Part shown: piece after piece, positions 55,623 to 64,000 of the stretch
Numbering within the stretch: position 1 is the first letter of the stretch
Layout of the letters: every line of letters begins with the position of its first letter
DNA from: Escarpia spicata
Taxonomy: Eukaryota; Annelida; Polychaeta; Sabellida; Siboglinidae
Assembly (NCBI GenBank): GCA_963995525.1
Contig: OZ023211.1
Span: forward strand, 60,534,487 to 60,598,486
DNA length: 64,000 nt
Reading direction: 5' to 3'
Program-made: the position numbers and the translations under genes
The notes under the pieces: generated by a model
Databases searched by the model: none
What the model saw: the letters and a program-made list of their open reading frames with translations, nothing else
Told to the model about the DNA's origin: nothing

Positions 55623-56258
55623 TTATAGTTGGCCACCCTTCCGTACGTAGACGTACTGAAGGTGGTCGTCTGGAAATATACACGTACGCAGGCGCATGTC
55701 CTCTTCGGTTTCCTGTTTCAGATCCACGAAGAGATAGCCGTACGCCGTCGACGTCGCGTCTTTGAAAGCCTCTATCATGTAGTTGACCTTTCCCGGGTAC
55801 ATCTGTTTCGCTAGGTGACCTGCTTGACCGGCGTCTCGGGGGTTCTTGAATAGCGCTAAGTATTGGGCGTTCAGGCTGATTGTACGGTTTTCTTTCCCTT
55901 TCGGAAACATGTTCTGTCAGAGTTGTACGACCGACGTATTACAATTATGACTTTTTTTTGTAAACAGCGCCGACACTCCGCTATCGGTCTCCTCCATGAG
56001 GTCGTCGAGTACTACAAGCGTCCTCTTTTTACCGTCTAAATGTGTCGTAGCCGGCAGGCCGTCTACGAAGTCTATTTTCGGAGACATAGACGCGTAGGCG
56101 GTCTGCCACTGCCAGTAGCACCACAGAATGTTTTCGGGCGGTGGATCAATTATAGCGTGTTGTATCAGACGGTCGACGAACGTCGTCTTACCGCATCCCG
56201 TAGGACCTGATACTATACACGTAAACGGATGCTTCAGCAGTGGTCCGCCCATTTTCAC
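55623..56258 (-). pseudogene. FtsK/HerA (A32-like) genome-packaging ATPase, one in-frame TGA
   Basis: ATG at 56258. Walker A GPTGCGKTTF at about residue 19-28, Walker B RTLVVLDDLMEE, then NTSVVQL, a TGA at 55917-55919, and continuation NMFPKGKENRTISLNAQYL, FKNPRDAGQAGHLAKQMYP and GYLFVDLKQETEEDMRLRT in the same frame. Family enzymes pump DNA into capsids. Both ATP-binding motifs are intact and the stop lies after them, so the product would lack the arginine-finger and C-terminal part. Confidence 0.9.
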
Positions 56259-56280
56259 GACTGATACTGGTTAACGCTTT

Positions 56281-56723
56281 TTACGCGTCTTTATAAGCGG
56301 CGCGCACCTCCATCAACAGTTTGCCGAGCTTGTTCTCCCCCGCAACGTCCCCGATCCTGGTACCCCAGAAACCCTCCCTACTCGGTACCCACTCCACCAA
56401 TTCGGCGTCCCCGGTGGCCAATAGGTCGGCCTTCAACTTCCCGCCAAACTTACTCATCATTACTTCATACACGCGACTCTAATGGCGTTCCAGTCGGTTC
56501 CCGTTCTCTTTTTTCGAATTCCGTAACTGAGTCGTTTCACTAAATAGGGCGATCGCGTTTTTTTGATACACGCGGCGCATTCGAGGTCTTCGTTGAATAT
56601 CGCTTTCCTATACTGATAGGCTTGCTCGACGGATCGGAAGACCCGACCGTACGCCGTCAATCGGTTCGCGTACATATTCGACAGGAACGAGCGCGAGCTG
56701 CCAAACTTTATAGTAGGAGCCAT
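56281..56723 (-). pseudogene. NADAR (YbiA-like) domain protein, frameshifted once
   Basis: ATG at 56723. First frame: FGSSRSFLSNMYANRLTAYG, RVFRSVEQAYQYRKAIF and IRVACMK; second frame after a one-base change near 56465: YEVMMSKFGGKLKADLLATG, ELVEWVPSREGFWGTRIGD and NKLGKLLMEVRAAYKD. The blocks SNMY, EQAYQYRKA, LLATGD, LVE...FWG and LGKLLMEVR in this order define the NADAR fold, whose members cleave N-glycosidic bonds of riboflavin intermediates or remove ADP-ribose from nucleic acid bases. Total about 147 codons, normal for the domain. It is the outermost protein gene of the right arm. A counter-defence or base-repair role is inference. Confidence 0.82.
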
Positions 56724-56801
56724 GACTACCGATAACCCGCTACCTACACCGCTTATATAGAACAGACGTCGCCGCCGCTAGATGGCGCTTCTAAAAAAAA
56801 G

Positions 56802-56874
56802 GGCCGACGTCCGGATTCGGACCCGGAATCTTGCGATCCCTAGTCGAACGCTCTACCAGGAGAGCTAATCCGGC
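56802..56874 (-). tRNA. tRNA-like sequence, possibly tRNA-Pro(AGG), imperfect
   Basis: 72-nt cloverleaf-like sequence between NADAR and the right terminal repeat. The A-box is TAGCTCTCCTGGTAGAGC and the B-box is GGTCCGAATCC. D-stem GCTC/GAGC pairs perfectly; the anticodon loop CTAGGGA would give AGG. Acceptor stem pairs at five of seven positions, and the T-stem has a mismatch or extra base. Could be a decayed tRNA captured by the element or a tRNA-like element used as a signal. No CCA-encoded end. Confidence 0.5.
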
Positions 56875-57004
56875 GCCGGCGTCTATGAGTGGTTTTATCT
56901 CGGTTATATACGACGACGACGACGTAACTAAGGACGCTATATTCGGTAGGTCCTACGTTGACCGCTAGGGCTAAAATAGTCACTGGGATTATCGTTAGGG
57001 GGCG

Positions 57005-57207
57005 CCTCAAGGGAAGGGTCATCAATCAAAAGTGACAGGCCATCAATCACGTTTTTTATAAGTATGTTCCCGAAAACGTTTAGTGTCACCAAAACCCTTT
57101 GATCTTTTTTTATAAGTATGTTCCCGAAAAAGATTAGCGCGTTTTTTATGCATAGGACGAGGTCTGAAAAGGGGCGGGGCGAGCCCCCGGGGGCCCTACA
57201 TACTACT
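57005..57207 (-). repeat. Polinton right terminal inverted repeat
   Basis: Complement of 41146-41349, ending ACATACTACT. Identity stops just inside CCCTTGAGG. Confidence 0.95.
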
Positions 57208-57213
57208 CTCGTA
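57208..57213. repeat. Polinton target site duplication, right copy
   Basis: CTCGTA, same as 41140-41145; hAT subterminal repeats resume here. Confidence 0.93.
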
Positions 57214-57255
57214 CTCGTACTCGTACTCATGAAAATGTACTCGGCCCCAGGTCTG

Positions 57256-57263
57256 GTGACGTC
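57256..57263. repeat. hAT target site duplication, right copy
   Basis: GTGACGTC, same as 39018-39025, directly after the terminal CCAGGTCTG. Confidence 0.92.
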
Positions 57264-58712
57264 ATTTCCACCTTCCACCGCTCCGCTCCAAACATACAAT
57301 GAAAGAGACCGACTTTATTACTTGCGTACTTATCTAATAAATAGTTCCGGTTACACGCTCGGCGACATTCCATTTGGCATTCGTTATGTTACGGCTATTT
57401 TGCCTCTAATTAGCCCAGTAGACCCAATTTAAAACGTAACACTTCCCGTTCTGGTTACAATAGGCTGAAGTTACACCGACGCGGCGGCGAACATTTTTTA
57501 ACAGCACCCCCCACCCGTCTTCCAATGTCACTGTCGAGCCAGCTTAATTTTAGACAACGCAGAAGTTGAAGAAGAGCTGAATGTGAAAATACGTTGGCGC
57601 GGCGGCGAAAAATGTTCAACAGCACTCCGTCTGACAACGAGACAGCGGAGAAGCTGACATTCCGGCGGTGCGGCAACGAACCCTTTTCAACAACCCCCCC
57701 TCCCCGTCTAACTTCCAAAGTCATGATCCGCGACAGCGCGATTACGGCGAAGTCGTGGTGAAGCTCCGGCTCAGACTACCAAATATGAATTTGGTTAGGC
57801 CGCCAGTGGAGGTTTTTCATGCAAGCACTGATTCATACTTTTTCAAGATCCAGGCTTCTATTGTTATATCACATTGTAAATATTGAACTCGTTACACCAA
57901 ATAATTCGCCGATGCTTTAAACAAATTCGCATCCGAAGCGGTAAAGCTGCTGAAGTGACCAATGTTGTGATGCCGAGGCGACCAAAACGCCGCCGACGCG
58001 ACCAAAACGCCGCCGTGACAACTAAAAATATGTTGCCTAAATATTGTTTGATCTAAATCATCCAATAATATCTTCCAAACCCATAGTCACCAAAAGTCTC
58101 TCAAATATACTGGCACATCATTCTGGAACAAAATACCATCTAAAATAATATATATAAAAACTGTTGCCAGTTTTAAAAATCAATGTGTTTTGTATAGCAT
58201 CGGTAAACAATAAGTATCGGGTATTATTATAAATGTATTCCTTTTAAATTGTATATCATTCTCATAACGTGTCTAGGTGTTGCGGCATCATCAGTTTGGG
58301 GTATAATTAACATCAACAAAATGCTCCTCCCTGGGTGCTGATACCGCAACTCCACCATTATTCTGCAGGATTATATTTCCATCTAGTATACCTGCTCACT
58401 TACTTTTATATAGATAATTTATTATATTGTTTACATATGTTAAGTATGTATATGTTTTTATCATAATGTATGCATGTCACCACTACCAAAACAGTTGTAA
58501 CTTAATATAGTCTGTGAATAAATATCTTGCCGACGCGAACATAAATGTTGCTGAAGAGGCCGAGAATTTCCCGCCGATGGGGTAACACAGCCGACGCGAC
58601 CCGGAATAGTCTAGATTTCCGCTTCCGGTTATAGAAATTTCAAGACTTTTCTCAGGGTGGTGGGCTTTTTAATACATAATCTACAGCCAGTAGACGAGTA
58701 TAAGCTCACACC
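57264..58712. other. Region upstream of AHSA1, with a degenerate repeat
   Basis: 57470-57760 holds about three degenerate, roughly 90-110-bp units with GGCGGCGAA, TTCAACAGCAC and TTCCAATGTCAC-type landmarks, related to 22971-23085. GCCGACGCGACC-type phrases recur at 57975-58010 and 58525-58600. CTTCCGGT (ETS-like) lies about 90 bp before the AHSA1 start. No coding region seen. Confidence 0.45.
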
Positions 58713-58792
58713 ATGGCGAAGTGGGGAAAAGGAGACCCGCGCTGGATTGTTGAAGAACGTGCAGATGCTACAAATGTAAATAACTGGCACTG
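58713..58792 (+). CDS. AHSA1: AHSA1, exon 1
   Basis: ATG at 58713 (CACCATGG context), 26 codons plus two bases to donor GTGAGT. Encodes MAKWGKGDPRWIVEERADAT followed by NVNNWHW, the strongly conserved start of Aha1 with its NxNNWHW motif, which tunes Hsp90 activation and nucleotide exchange. Aha1 is a cytosolic co-chaperone whose N-terminal domain binds the Hsp90 middle domain and stimulates its ATPase. Confidence 0.93.
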
Positions 58793-59118
58793 GTGAGTTT
58801 GCCATGAAGGGCACGTGTAACAACAATAACACACTACACGCCGGTGACATGCTACCCACACACCTAGCGACCAACGCGTCAAAAAAGATTCAGAGCCCTC
58901 GCTATGGTTTGTGGCAAGGGTAATGCACCCCCTGCTATTGAAAACAAGGATAAAAATTGAAATCCAGGAGTAATTTGTTCGGGTTTTCGACCGCCAACGT
59001 GAGAGGGTATGGAAGTGTCACAGACAGAGACAGTGTCCGTCTGGACTGTAGTGTAGCTGTAGGGCCTATAGAGTATAGACGTAGGTGTGTGTATGTCTTC
59101 CAACAAAGTAATGGGCAC

Positions 59119-59513
59119 GGCACTTGTGTAGAATCTGGACCCACCTCAATTTCACCGTTATAATTTGAGTTTTGCCTAACTTTGAGATAGAGGGATAATT
59201 CCACCATTCAAAATCATCCCAGGCATATTTATATTACAAAAATATTGTGTCTTAGCGTACTTTTGAAGCCCAAATAGTGACCCGGTTTGCGTTACCGCAT
59301 CGCGCTCATAAAATTAGCAATATATCGGCGTATGCTGATGCAAACCGGGGTGTTATTTATGCCTCAAAAGTGCACTAACATGCAATATTCTTAAACATAA
59401 GTATGCCTGGGATAATTTTGAATAATTGAACTAACGCTCTGATGTGTCAAAATTACGCAAAACTCAAGTTGTAACAGTGAAATCAAGGTGGGTCCGGATT
59501 CTACACAAGTGCC
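59119..59513. mobile_element. Foldback (MITE-like) element in AHSA1 intron 1
   Basis: About 190-bp inverted repeat arms: GGCACTTGTGTAGAATCTGG at 59119 and its complement ending at 59513, with matching internal landmarks (CCCAGGCATA, GACCCGGTTTGCGT / GCAAACCGGGGTG). Centre near 59316. No ORF. Confidence 0.85.
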
Positions 59514-59519
59514 AAGTTA

Positions 59520-60640
59520 TGTAAACAGCTGGCATGAGTAGTTTTCCTATGATGAAATGTACACTTAGCACATCTTCTGCATGTGTCATACAGATGAGAT
59601 TTTCTTAAGGTATCAATTGATCTTTTATAATTAAGGCCAGTCACGGCAGGTGAATAGCATTATTTTTTATAATTTATGCAAATAGTCCAATTTATTCTAC
59701 ACAAATTATAGAATTTAGAGGTATGTAATTGTCATACAAGTGAACTCTTTATTGATAGCAAACATAAAAGCTATCATAATCTGGCAGAAAACTATTTTGA
59801 GTATTTTTCCCATAATCGCCATTTCACCTGGGGTGTCTGGCATTAAGATTATCTTGACAAATATGTAAAAGATAACCAATTTATTTTAATATTATTATTT
59901 AAAAGTTCCAGCTGCTGCCCTTCAGATGTCCATGTTCTGTTAATGAATATCCAATTTGTTTAACTTTCTACACAACTTGCCCTGCAGCTATCAATGTGCA
60001 TGTTCTGTGGGTGTCCAACACATTATTTATGCAACTAAACAATATTCTTATGTAGTTTATAATGCAATCATTCCACATAGAAAAAAACACTCTTAAAATA
60101 TTATATTTTATGTGCCTTTGTTGTTAAGATATTGCCGCGATTTGCATCCGCTGTGAACGATAATACAAGCCAGTGACATTCCCAGACAACGTCGAAGACG
60201 CTCACCGCCGATGCGGTGCTAGTTGAACTGCAAACATGCACACATATAATGATACATAATATTACACGCAATTCCACACATTGTCAAGAAGTTAAAATTA
60301 ATCAGTTTCTTTTTTTTATTTAAAAAGCAAACTCGGTTATCGTTTTCTTTCTGACTTATCATTATAACCACGGCACGAAAATAACCACATAGTCATAGAA
60401 CTTCCAAACTTCTTAGTCTGGTAGCCCGTACATTAGGAAAGATTACGGCGGACTAGTAAACCCGCCTACCAACTAGTCCGGCTGTCTAGTAAAAATCAGC
60501 ATGTTGCTTGGCACCACCATCCATACCATTGACAAACTAAATCTTTACTTAACAGTTATTTTGATTGGCTGTTGTGTGACATCGAATTCTGAAATGACGG
60601 TTTTGTTTGATTTAGCATATCTGGTAGAGGGGTACGGCTA
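59520..60640. other. AHSA1 intron 1, no gene recognised
   Basis: AT-rich. GGCGGACTAGTAAACCCGCC and AACTAGTCCGG phrases at 60448-60482 recur loosely at 61150-61200 (GGCGGACTAAAC, CTAGTCCTGCTGTC), bracketing the zinc-finger fragment at 60.7-61.1 kb, perhaps ends of the insertion carrying it. Confidence 0.4.
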
Positions 60641-60699
60641 AGGAGTGAAATTTGTGGCCATTTTCAAATGCACGGTTTTCGAATACGGTTTACATCTAC

Positions 60700-61070
60700 A
60701 TTGCTTTATTAGTCTATATTTACGCATGATGCATCAGTACTTGACTGGGGTTGCGAAACCAACAGTAAAACGCAAGCTGGAAAAGTGTGAATGGGACACA
60801 CAGTACGACCAGCAGAAACGACAGCACTGGTACTTGAAGGTTTGGGAGCGCGACCACACGTTGTTGTCTTACGACAAGGACAGTGACAAGGGGAGGGGTT
60901 TGATGTTCTGCACAGTGTGCAGGACACACAACGTGACTGGTTTTCGTGGCGAGAATGCCTTCTTGACGTGCACAAACAACTTTCGACCAGACTCCACAAG
61001 CGTGTCACACACGCGAGCAGTCGAAGCCCATCCCTGCACTGCATCTGCCCACTGAGCCATTCAAGTGCTG
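60700..61070 (+). pseudogene. TTF/ZNF862-type zinc-finger fragment
   Basis: The frame reads RQHWYLKVWERDHTLLSYD, MFCTVCRTHN and FLTCTNNFRPDS then SHTRAVE, resembling the N-terminal zinc finger (Cx2C...H...H) of ZNF862-like proteins derived from hAT transposases. Only this part is present in intron 1 of AHSA1; no downstream catalytic domain seen. Probably a transposon or retrogene fragment. Confidence 0.5.
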
Positions 61071-61764
61071 AACACGGCCACCATGGACCGTCTGACGCAT
61101 TTGTTGCGATTTAAATTTGTGTTATGTTTTGATATTTTCAGAACTAGTAAACCTTTTGGCGGACTAAACTTTTGTCTTTACTAGTCCTGCTGTCCAGTAA
61201 AATAAATGCTGAAGTTCTACCCCTGTTATAACGATCACTATTTACAAAAAAGGTAAGGCTCGTGGCATACGCTATGTTGATTTGTCACAGGTCTCGTCGT
61301 GAACGCTTCCCGCGTAAATCTTTGCAATAACTTAGTTGGTTTCCGACGTTGAAAATTCAGGCCTCAGGTGTGTCTGGTTCACGGGGAGCGCACGCTCACA
61401 GGGATTGGTATTACCAGTCGGATCACTACTAACACATATCAGTTTCCAGACCAGTGTTCACAAAACTTCACCTGCTCTCATAATTTTTGCTGATGCAGTT
61501 TTCTGGCGCGGCGAACCCCGACTGCATGCACCAGGGCAGATTAAAAAGATGTCACTGCTGATGCGTAGGTTCATGCAATCGTGTCCAAAATAATGCATGA
61601 AATGCCCAAAATCATGCGTATATATACATATAATATTACCCTAACGGGAGGCCTGAGATTACATATAATCATTGCCCGTATTTACTGCCAATTACTGGTT
61701 GTGATTTTCATACTCAATAGATGTGATCAATTGCAGTAAAGTAATGCAATATGAACATCGTAGA

Positions 61765-62078
61765 GCGCAATTTTTAGAGGCTATCAAACTCTCAATCGAG
61801 ATAACCCGGGTTCTAATCCTGTGCTGCCGTGTCGAACCTTGGGCAAGTTCGTTCACTCTACCGTAGTACGTTGGTTGTTCAGCTGTATGAATTAGTACCC
61901 GGCTATAGATATAGACAGTGGTGGATATCTGTGTATGAGTATTTAGTCTTCGCACATTAATTACAGCATGGCTGAATGCTTCCCAAAGAAGTCGAGATGG
62001 TCTCCCAGAGACTAAAATGTAAAGCACTTTGAGCAGTCCTGAGAACTGGATACTGAACTATATAAAAATTTACTTTTT
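61765..62078 (+). mobile_element. tRNA-derived SINE, second copy
   Basis: Same family as 28972-29282: B-box GGGTTCTAATCC, body GTCGAACCTTGGGCAAGTTC, and end AAAGCACTTTGAGCAGTCC with ACTATATAAAAATTTAC. The tRNA head is degenerate. Confidence 0.8.
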
Positions 62079-62395
62079 TACCTTGGAGTAAGCTTGACCC
62101 TGCTACTATTAGGCATAGACAGTCCAACACTCAATTTGATCTTGGAACATTATTTGTTATTATCAGGATCTTTTGCCTAACTAGGGCCCTAGTGTCAATG
62201 TGCCATACATATAAAATGTATCCAGGAGCATTCTTTGTTGAATAAAACAGCCCCAATGTGCAGCCTTTGTGCACCTACTCCTGGATGGCAGTTGGCTCCT
62301 AGGTGGGAGTAATCTATGATAATTGGAAGAGCTCTATTTGAGTTACCTTCATTACACACGTGCAGAATACGCAGTATTTGTTTCTGTGACTACAG

Positions 62396-62475
62396 GACGG
62401 AAAAGAATGCGACGCCTTGGTCCAATGATAAGCTGAAAGAGCTACTAGAGGGATTGGAACTTGAGGATGCCAAAC
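62396..62475 (+). CDS. AHSA1: AHSA1, exon 2
   Basis: CTACAG acceptor; completes the Trp of NNWHW-W and continues TEKNATPWSNDKLKELLEGL to donor GTGAGT. 80 nt, phase 2 to 1. Part of the Aha1 N-terminal domain. Confidence 0.92.
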
Positions 62476-63033
62476 GTGAGTGTTATTGCAATAATGATCT
62501 ACCAGCAGAGTTGACCAGAGATCTAAACACTGTTGAAGTTAGTATCTCGATAGTCTATATCACTAGGTCTCTTCAGCAGAAATCTTTGAACAGCATCGGA
62601 TTGTTTCAAAATCAAGGCTGTGAAAACTAAATAGCACAGAATTTTTCATTTTTGAGGTTTAGACACTATTTTTTAATACCTAGTATTAAATTCTCCGTCT
62701 ATCATCCAAGTGACACATCTCATGCTGATGTGGTTTAATGTATGGCAGTTAGAGAGAGAACTGGGGAAAAGATTAATTACATGGCTAATTCTAGTAAACA
62801 ATGCATTGTAAAACAATGGAAATTGTGAATTAATTAAATTGATTCTAGTTACTTAACGGCTGATTCTGTACATAATCTACCAATGTGAAGCAGCTGCGAC
62901 AGCTTTGTCTCAAGACAGAAGCTGGCCGGTACCTATGATACTGTTAAATGTCAACTGTGACACTGATGTCATGATTGGTTGCAAGTTTACAACATGAATC
63001 TAAGAGCCTAATTGAGAAATTGTTGCATTTCAG

Positions 63034-63144
63034 ATAAATGTCAGATCAAAGAGGTGACGAAAATCGAAGGTGAAGCTAGTGCCAGTAACCGTAAAGCCAA
63101 GTTAATATTCTTCTATGAATGGGTCATTACAGCAAAATGGAAAG
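63034..63144 (+). CDS. AHSA1: AHSA1, exon 3
   Basis: TTTCAG acceptor, GTAATG donor, 111 nt. Encodes KCQIKEVTKIEGEASASNRK and AKLIFFYEWVITAKWKG, the beta-sheet core of the Aha1 N-terminal domain. Confidence 0.92.
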
Positions 63145-63627
63145 GTAATGTTGAATTTTTTGAAGCCCAAATACCTCTGTTGGAATGCTGTTGATTCAAT
63201 GTCTTAAAATGTTTATGCCTCAGGGTCTGTGGTTTGATAACCTGACAAGTGTGACATAATGATAATCATTAAATGCCATGCTGTAATAATAATGGTTTGA
63301 ACAGAGTACATTTTTGTGTATTTCAATTTTTAGTAATTAAGTTCACACAAATTATATATACATTATAGAAGTTTGTTTTTATTAATGTTTGTGTTTTAGA
63401 GTTACAAGTACTGGTTAATTGTTTATTTTTATCTTATCTGTAATGTTCCTTAGGTCGTTTAACGGTAACGTGTGTATGCGTCTTTCTTCGGTAAAGACCA
63501 TCGTTTAAACTCGTCCATTTTTTAAATAACAACATTTTCTTATTACACAACTACGAAATTTGACACCTTGATGTTTCGACCACCTTTGGCGGCTTTCATC
63601 CAGTTCTCATACTAAAACTGTAATGTC

Positions 63628-63737
63628 AGTGTAATATTTATGTGGGATGTATCATGTAATATTTATGTGGGATGTATCATGTGTAATATTTATGTGGGAT
63701 GTATCATGTGTAATATTTATGTGGGATGTATCATGTG
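63628..63737 (+). repeat. Tandem repeat, about 28-bp unit
   Basis: Four copies of TAATATTTATGTGGGATGTA followed by TCATG(TG), in AHSA1 intron 3. Confidence 0.92.
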
Positions 63738-63823
63738 TGGATCACACGAGACAACAAATCAGCTGTATTCTGAAAGAAAAATTTCAAATACCTGTTTGAA
63801 TGGTGAGTTGCCTTTGTATGCAG

Positions 63824-63909
63824 GTAAACTAGCTGGCAGTAGCGAGATGTATGATGGAGAGTTAGAAATACCAAATCTGAGTGAGGAGAATGACCCAGAA
63901 GACATTGAT
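63824..63909 (+). CDS. AHSA1: AHSA1, exon 4 (gene continues beyond window)
   Basis: TGCAG acceptor, GTGAGT donor, 86 nt. Encodes KLAGSSEMYDGELEIPNLSE and ENDPEDID, matching the conserved EIPNLS(D/E)EN segment of Aha1. Remaining exons, including the C-terminal START-like domain, lie outside the window. Confidence 0.9.
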
Positions 63910-64000
63910 GTGAGTAGAACCAGACTACAAAAATTCTTTGTAAAGTATTCTTGTTATATCTAACTATAATCGCGCTTGCGTTTGTGTGTGGGTATGTTAA

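Larger units (their letters stand above)
41146..57207 (+). mobile_element. Polinton/Maverick (adintovirus-like) element, full length
   Basis: 16,062 bp with 5'-AG ends, about 204-bp terminal inverted repeats and a 6-bp duplication. It encodes the Polinton set: protein-primed polymerase B, retroviral-like integrase, adenain-like protease, FtsK/A32-type ATPase, double-jelly-roll major capsid, minor capsid and core-like proteins, plus RPA-like and NADAR genes. GC content is much higher than in the flanks (rich in CpG). Polymerase, integrase, ATPase, NADAR and two unknown genes have lesions, so this copy cannot move on its own. Confidence 0.96.
39026..57255 (+). mobile_element. hAT DNA transposon, split by a Polinton
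   Basis: Ends are CAGACCTGGGGC at 39026 and its complement ending at 57255, with flanking GTGACGTC duplications. Without the Polinton and its extra target copy the element is about 2.16 kb. Subterminal regions on both sides are packed with GTACTCGTACTCG-type repeats (39040-39150, 41030-41145, 57208-57245), probably transposase-binding sites. Coding remains lie at 40074-40795. Confidence 0.92.

Overview
This is a window of an animal nuclear genome, probably a marine invertebrate. It has intron-containing genes with GT/AG junctions, several non-LTR retrotransposons, tRNA-derived SINEs, long (GT)n and (ACAT)n microsatellites, a hAT transposon and two Polinton/Maverick (adintovirus-like) elements. 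The species cannot be named from sequence alone; a mollusc or other lophotrochozoan, or a lancelet-like animal, would fit the repeat content.

Host genes. (1) Two paralogous SLC16/MCT-type transporters lie head to head: gene A on the minus strand (exons from 12421 down to 2612, about 512 codons) and gene B on the plus strand (19755 to 26868, 496 codons). Both have six coding exons with matching phases. Gene A has two tandem-duplicated first exons, and a decayed copy of the last exon lies at 27.4 kb. (2) The 5' four exons of AHSA1 (activator of Hsp90 ATPase) lie at 58713 to 63909 on the plus strand, and the gene runs off the window.

Mobile DNA from 0 to 31 kb: CR1/L2-like LINE remnants (1-1450, 4260-7745, 13996-15416, 16375-19020, 23421-23780), an endonuclease fragment of another LINE (1720-2000), SINEs, foldback elements and microsatellites.

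Accessory core from 31 to 57 kb. A decayed Polinton (about 31.1-38.7 kb) is followed by an interstitial telomere-like tract and then a hAT element (39026-57255) with an 8-bp target duplication, GTGACGTC. Inside the hAT sits a second, much better preserved Polinton (41146-57207; 16,062 bp; about 204-bp terminal inverted repeats; 6-bp target duplication CTCGTA). Its left arm reads rightwards (RPA-like protein, small ORFs, a Cys-rich protein, protein-primed DNA polymerase B). Its right arm reads leftwards (NADAR protein, packaging ATPase, two conserved unknown proteins, chromodomain integrase, membrane protein, minor capsid, core-like protein, major capsid, adenain-like protease). A two-exon leftward gene and a promoter region with repeated GCGCATGCGC motifs lie at 42-43.6 kb. 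The polymerase, integrase, ATPase, NADAR and two other genes each carry stops or frameshifts, whereas capsid, protease and membrane genes are open. The element therefore looks like a recently dead integrated virus-like element.

The most unusual content is the Polinton cargo: an RPA70-C-like ssDNA-binding protein shared with the older element, a NADAR-domain gene, ORFs without start codons placed behind splice-acceptor-like sequences downstream of a strong donor (suggesting adenovirus-style leader splicing), and the doubly dated nested insertion itself.
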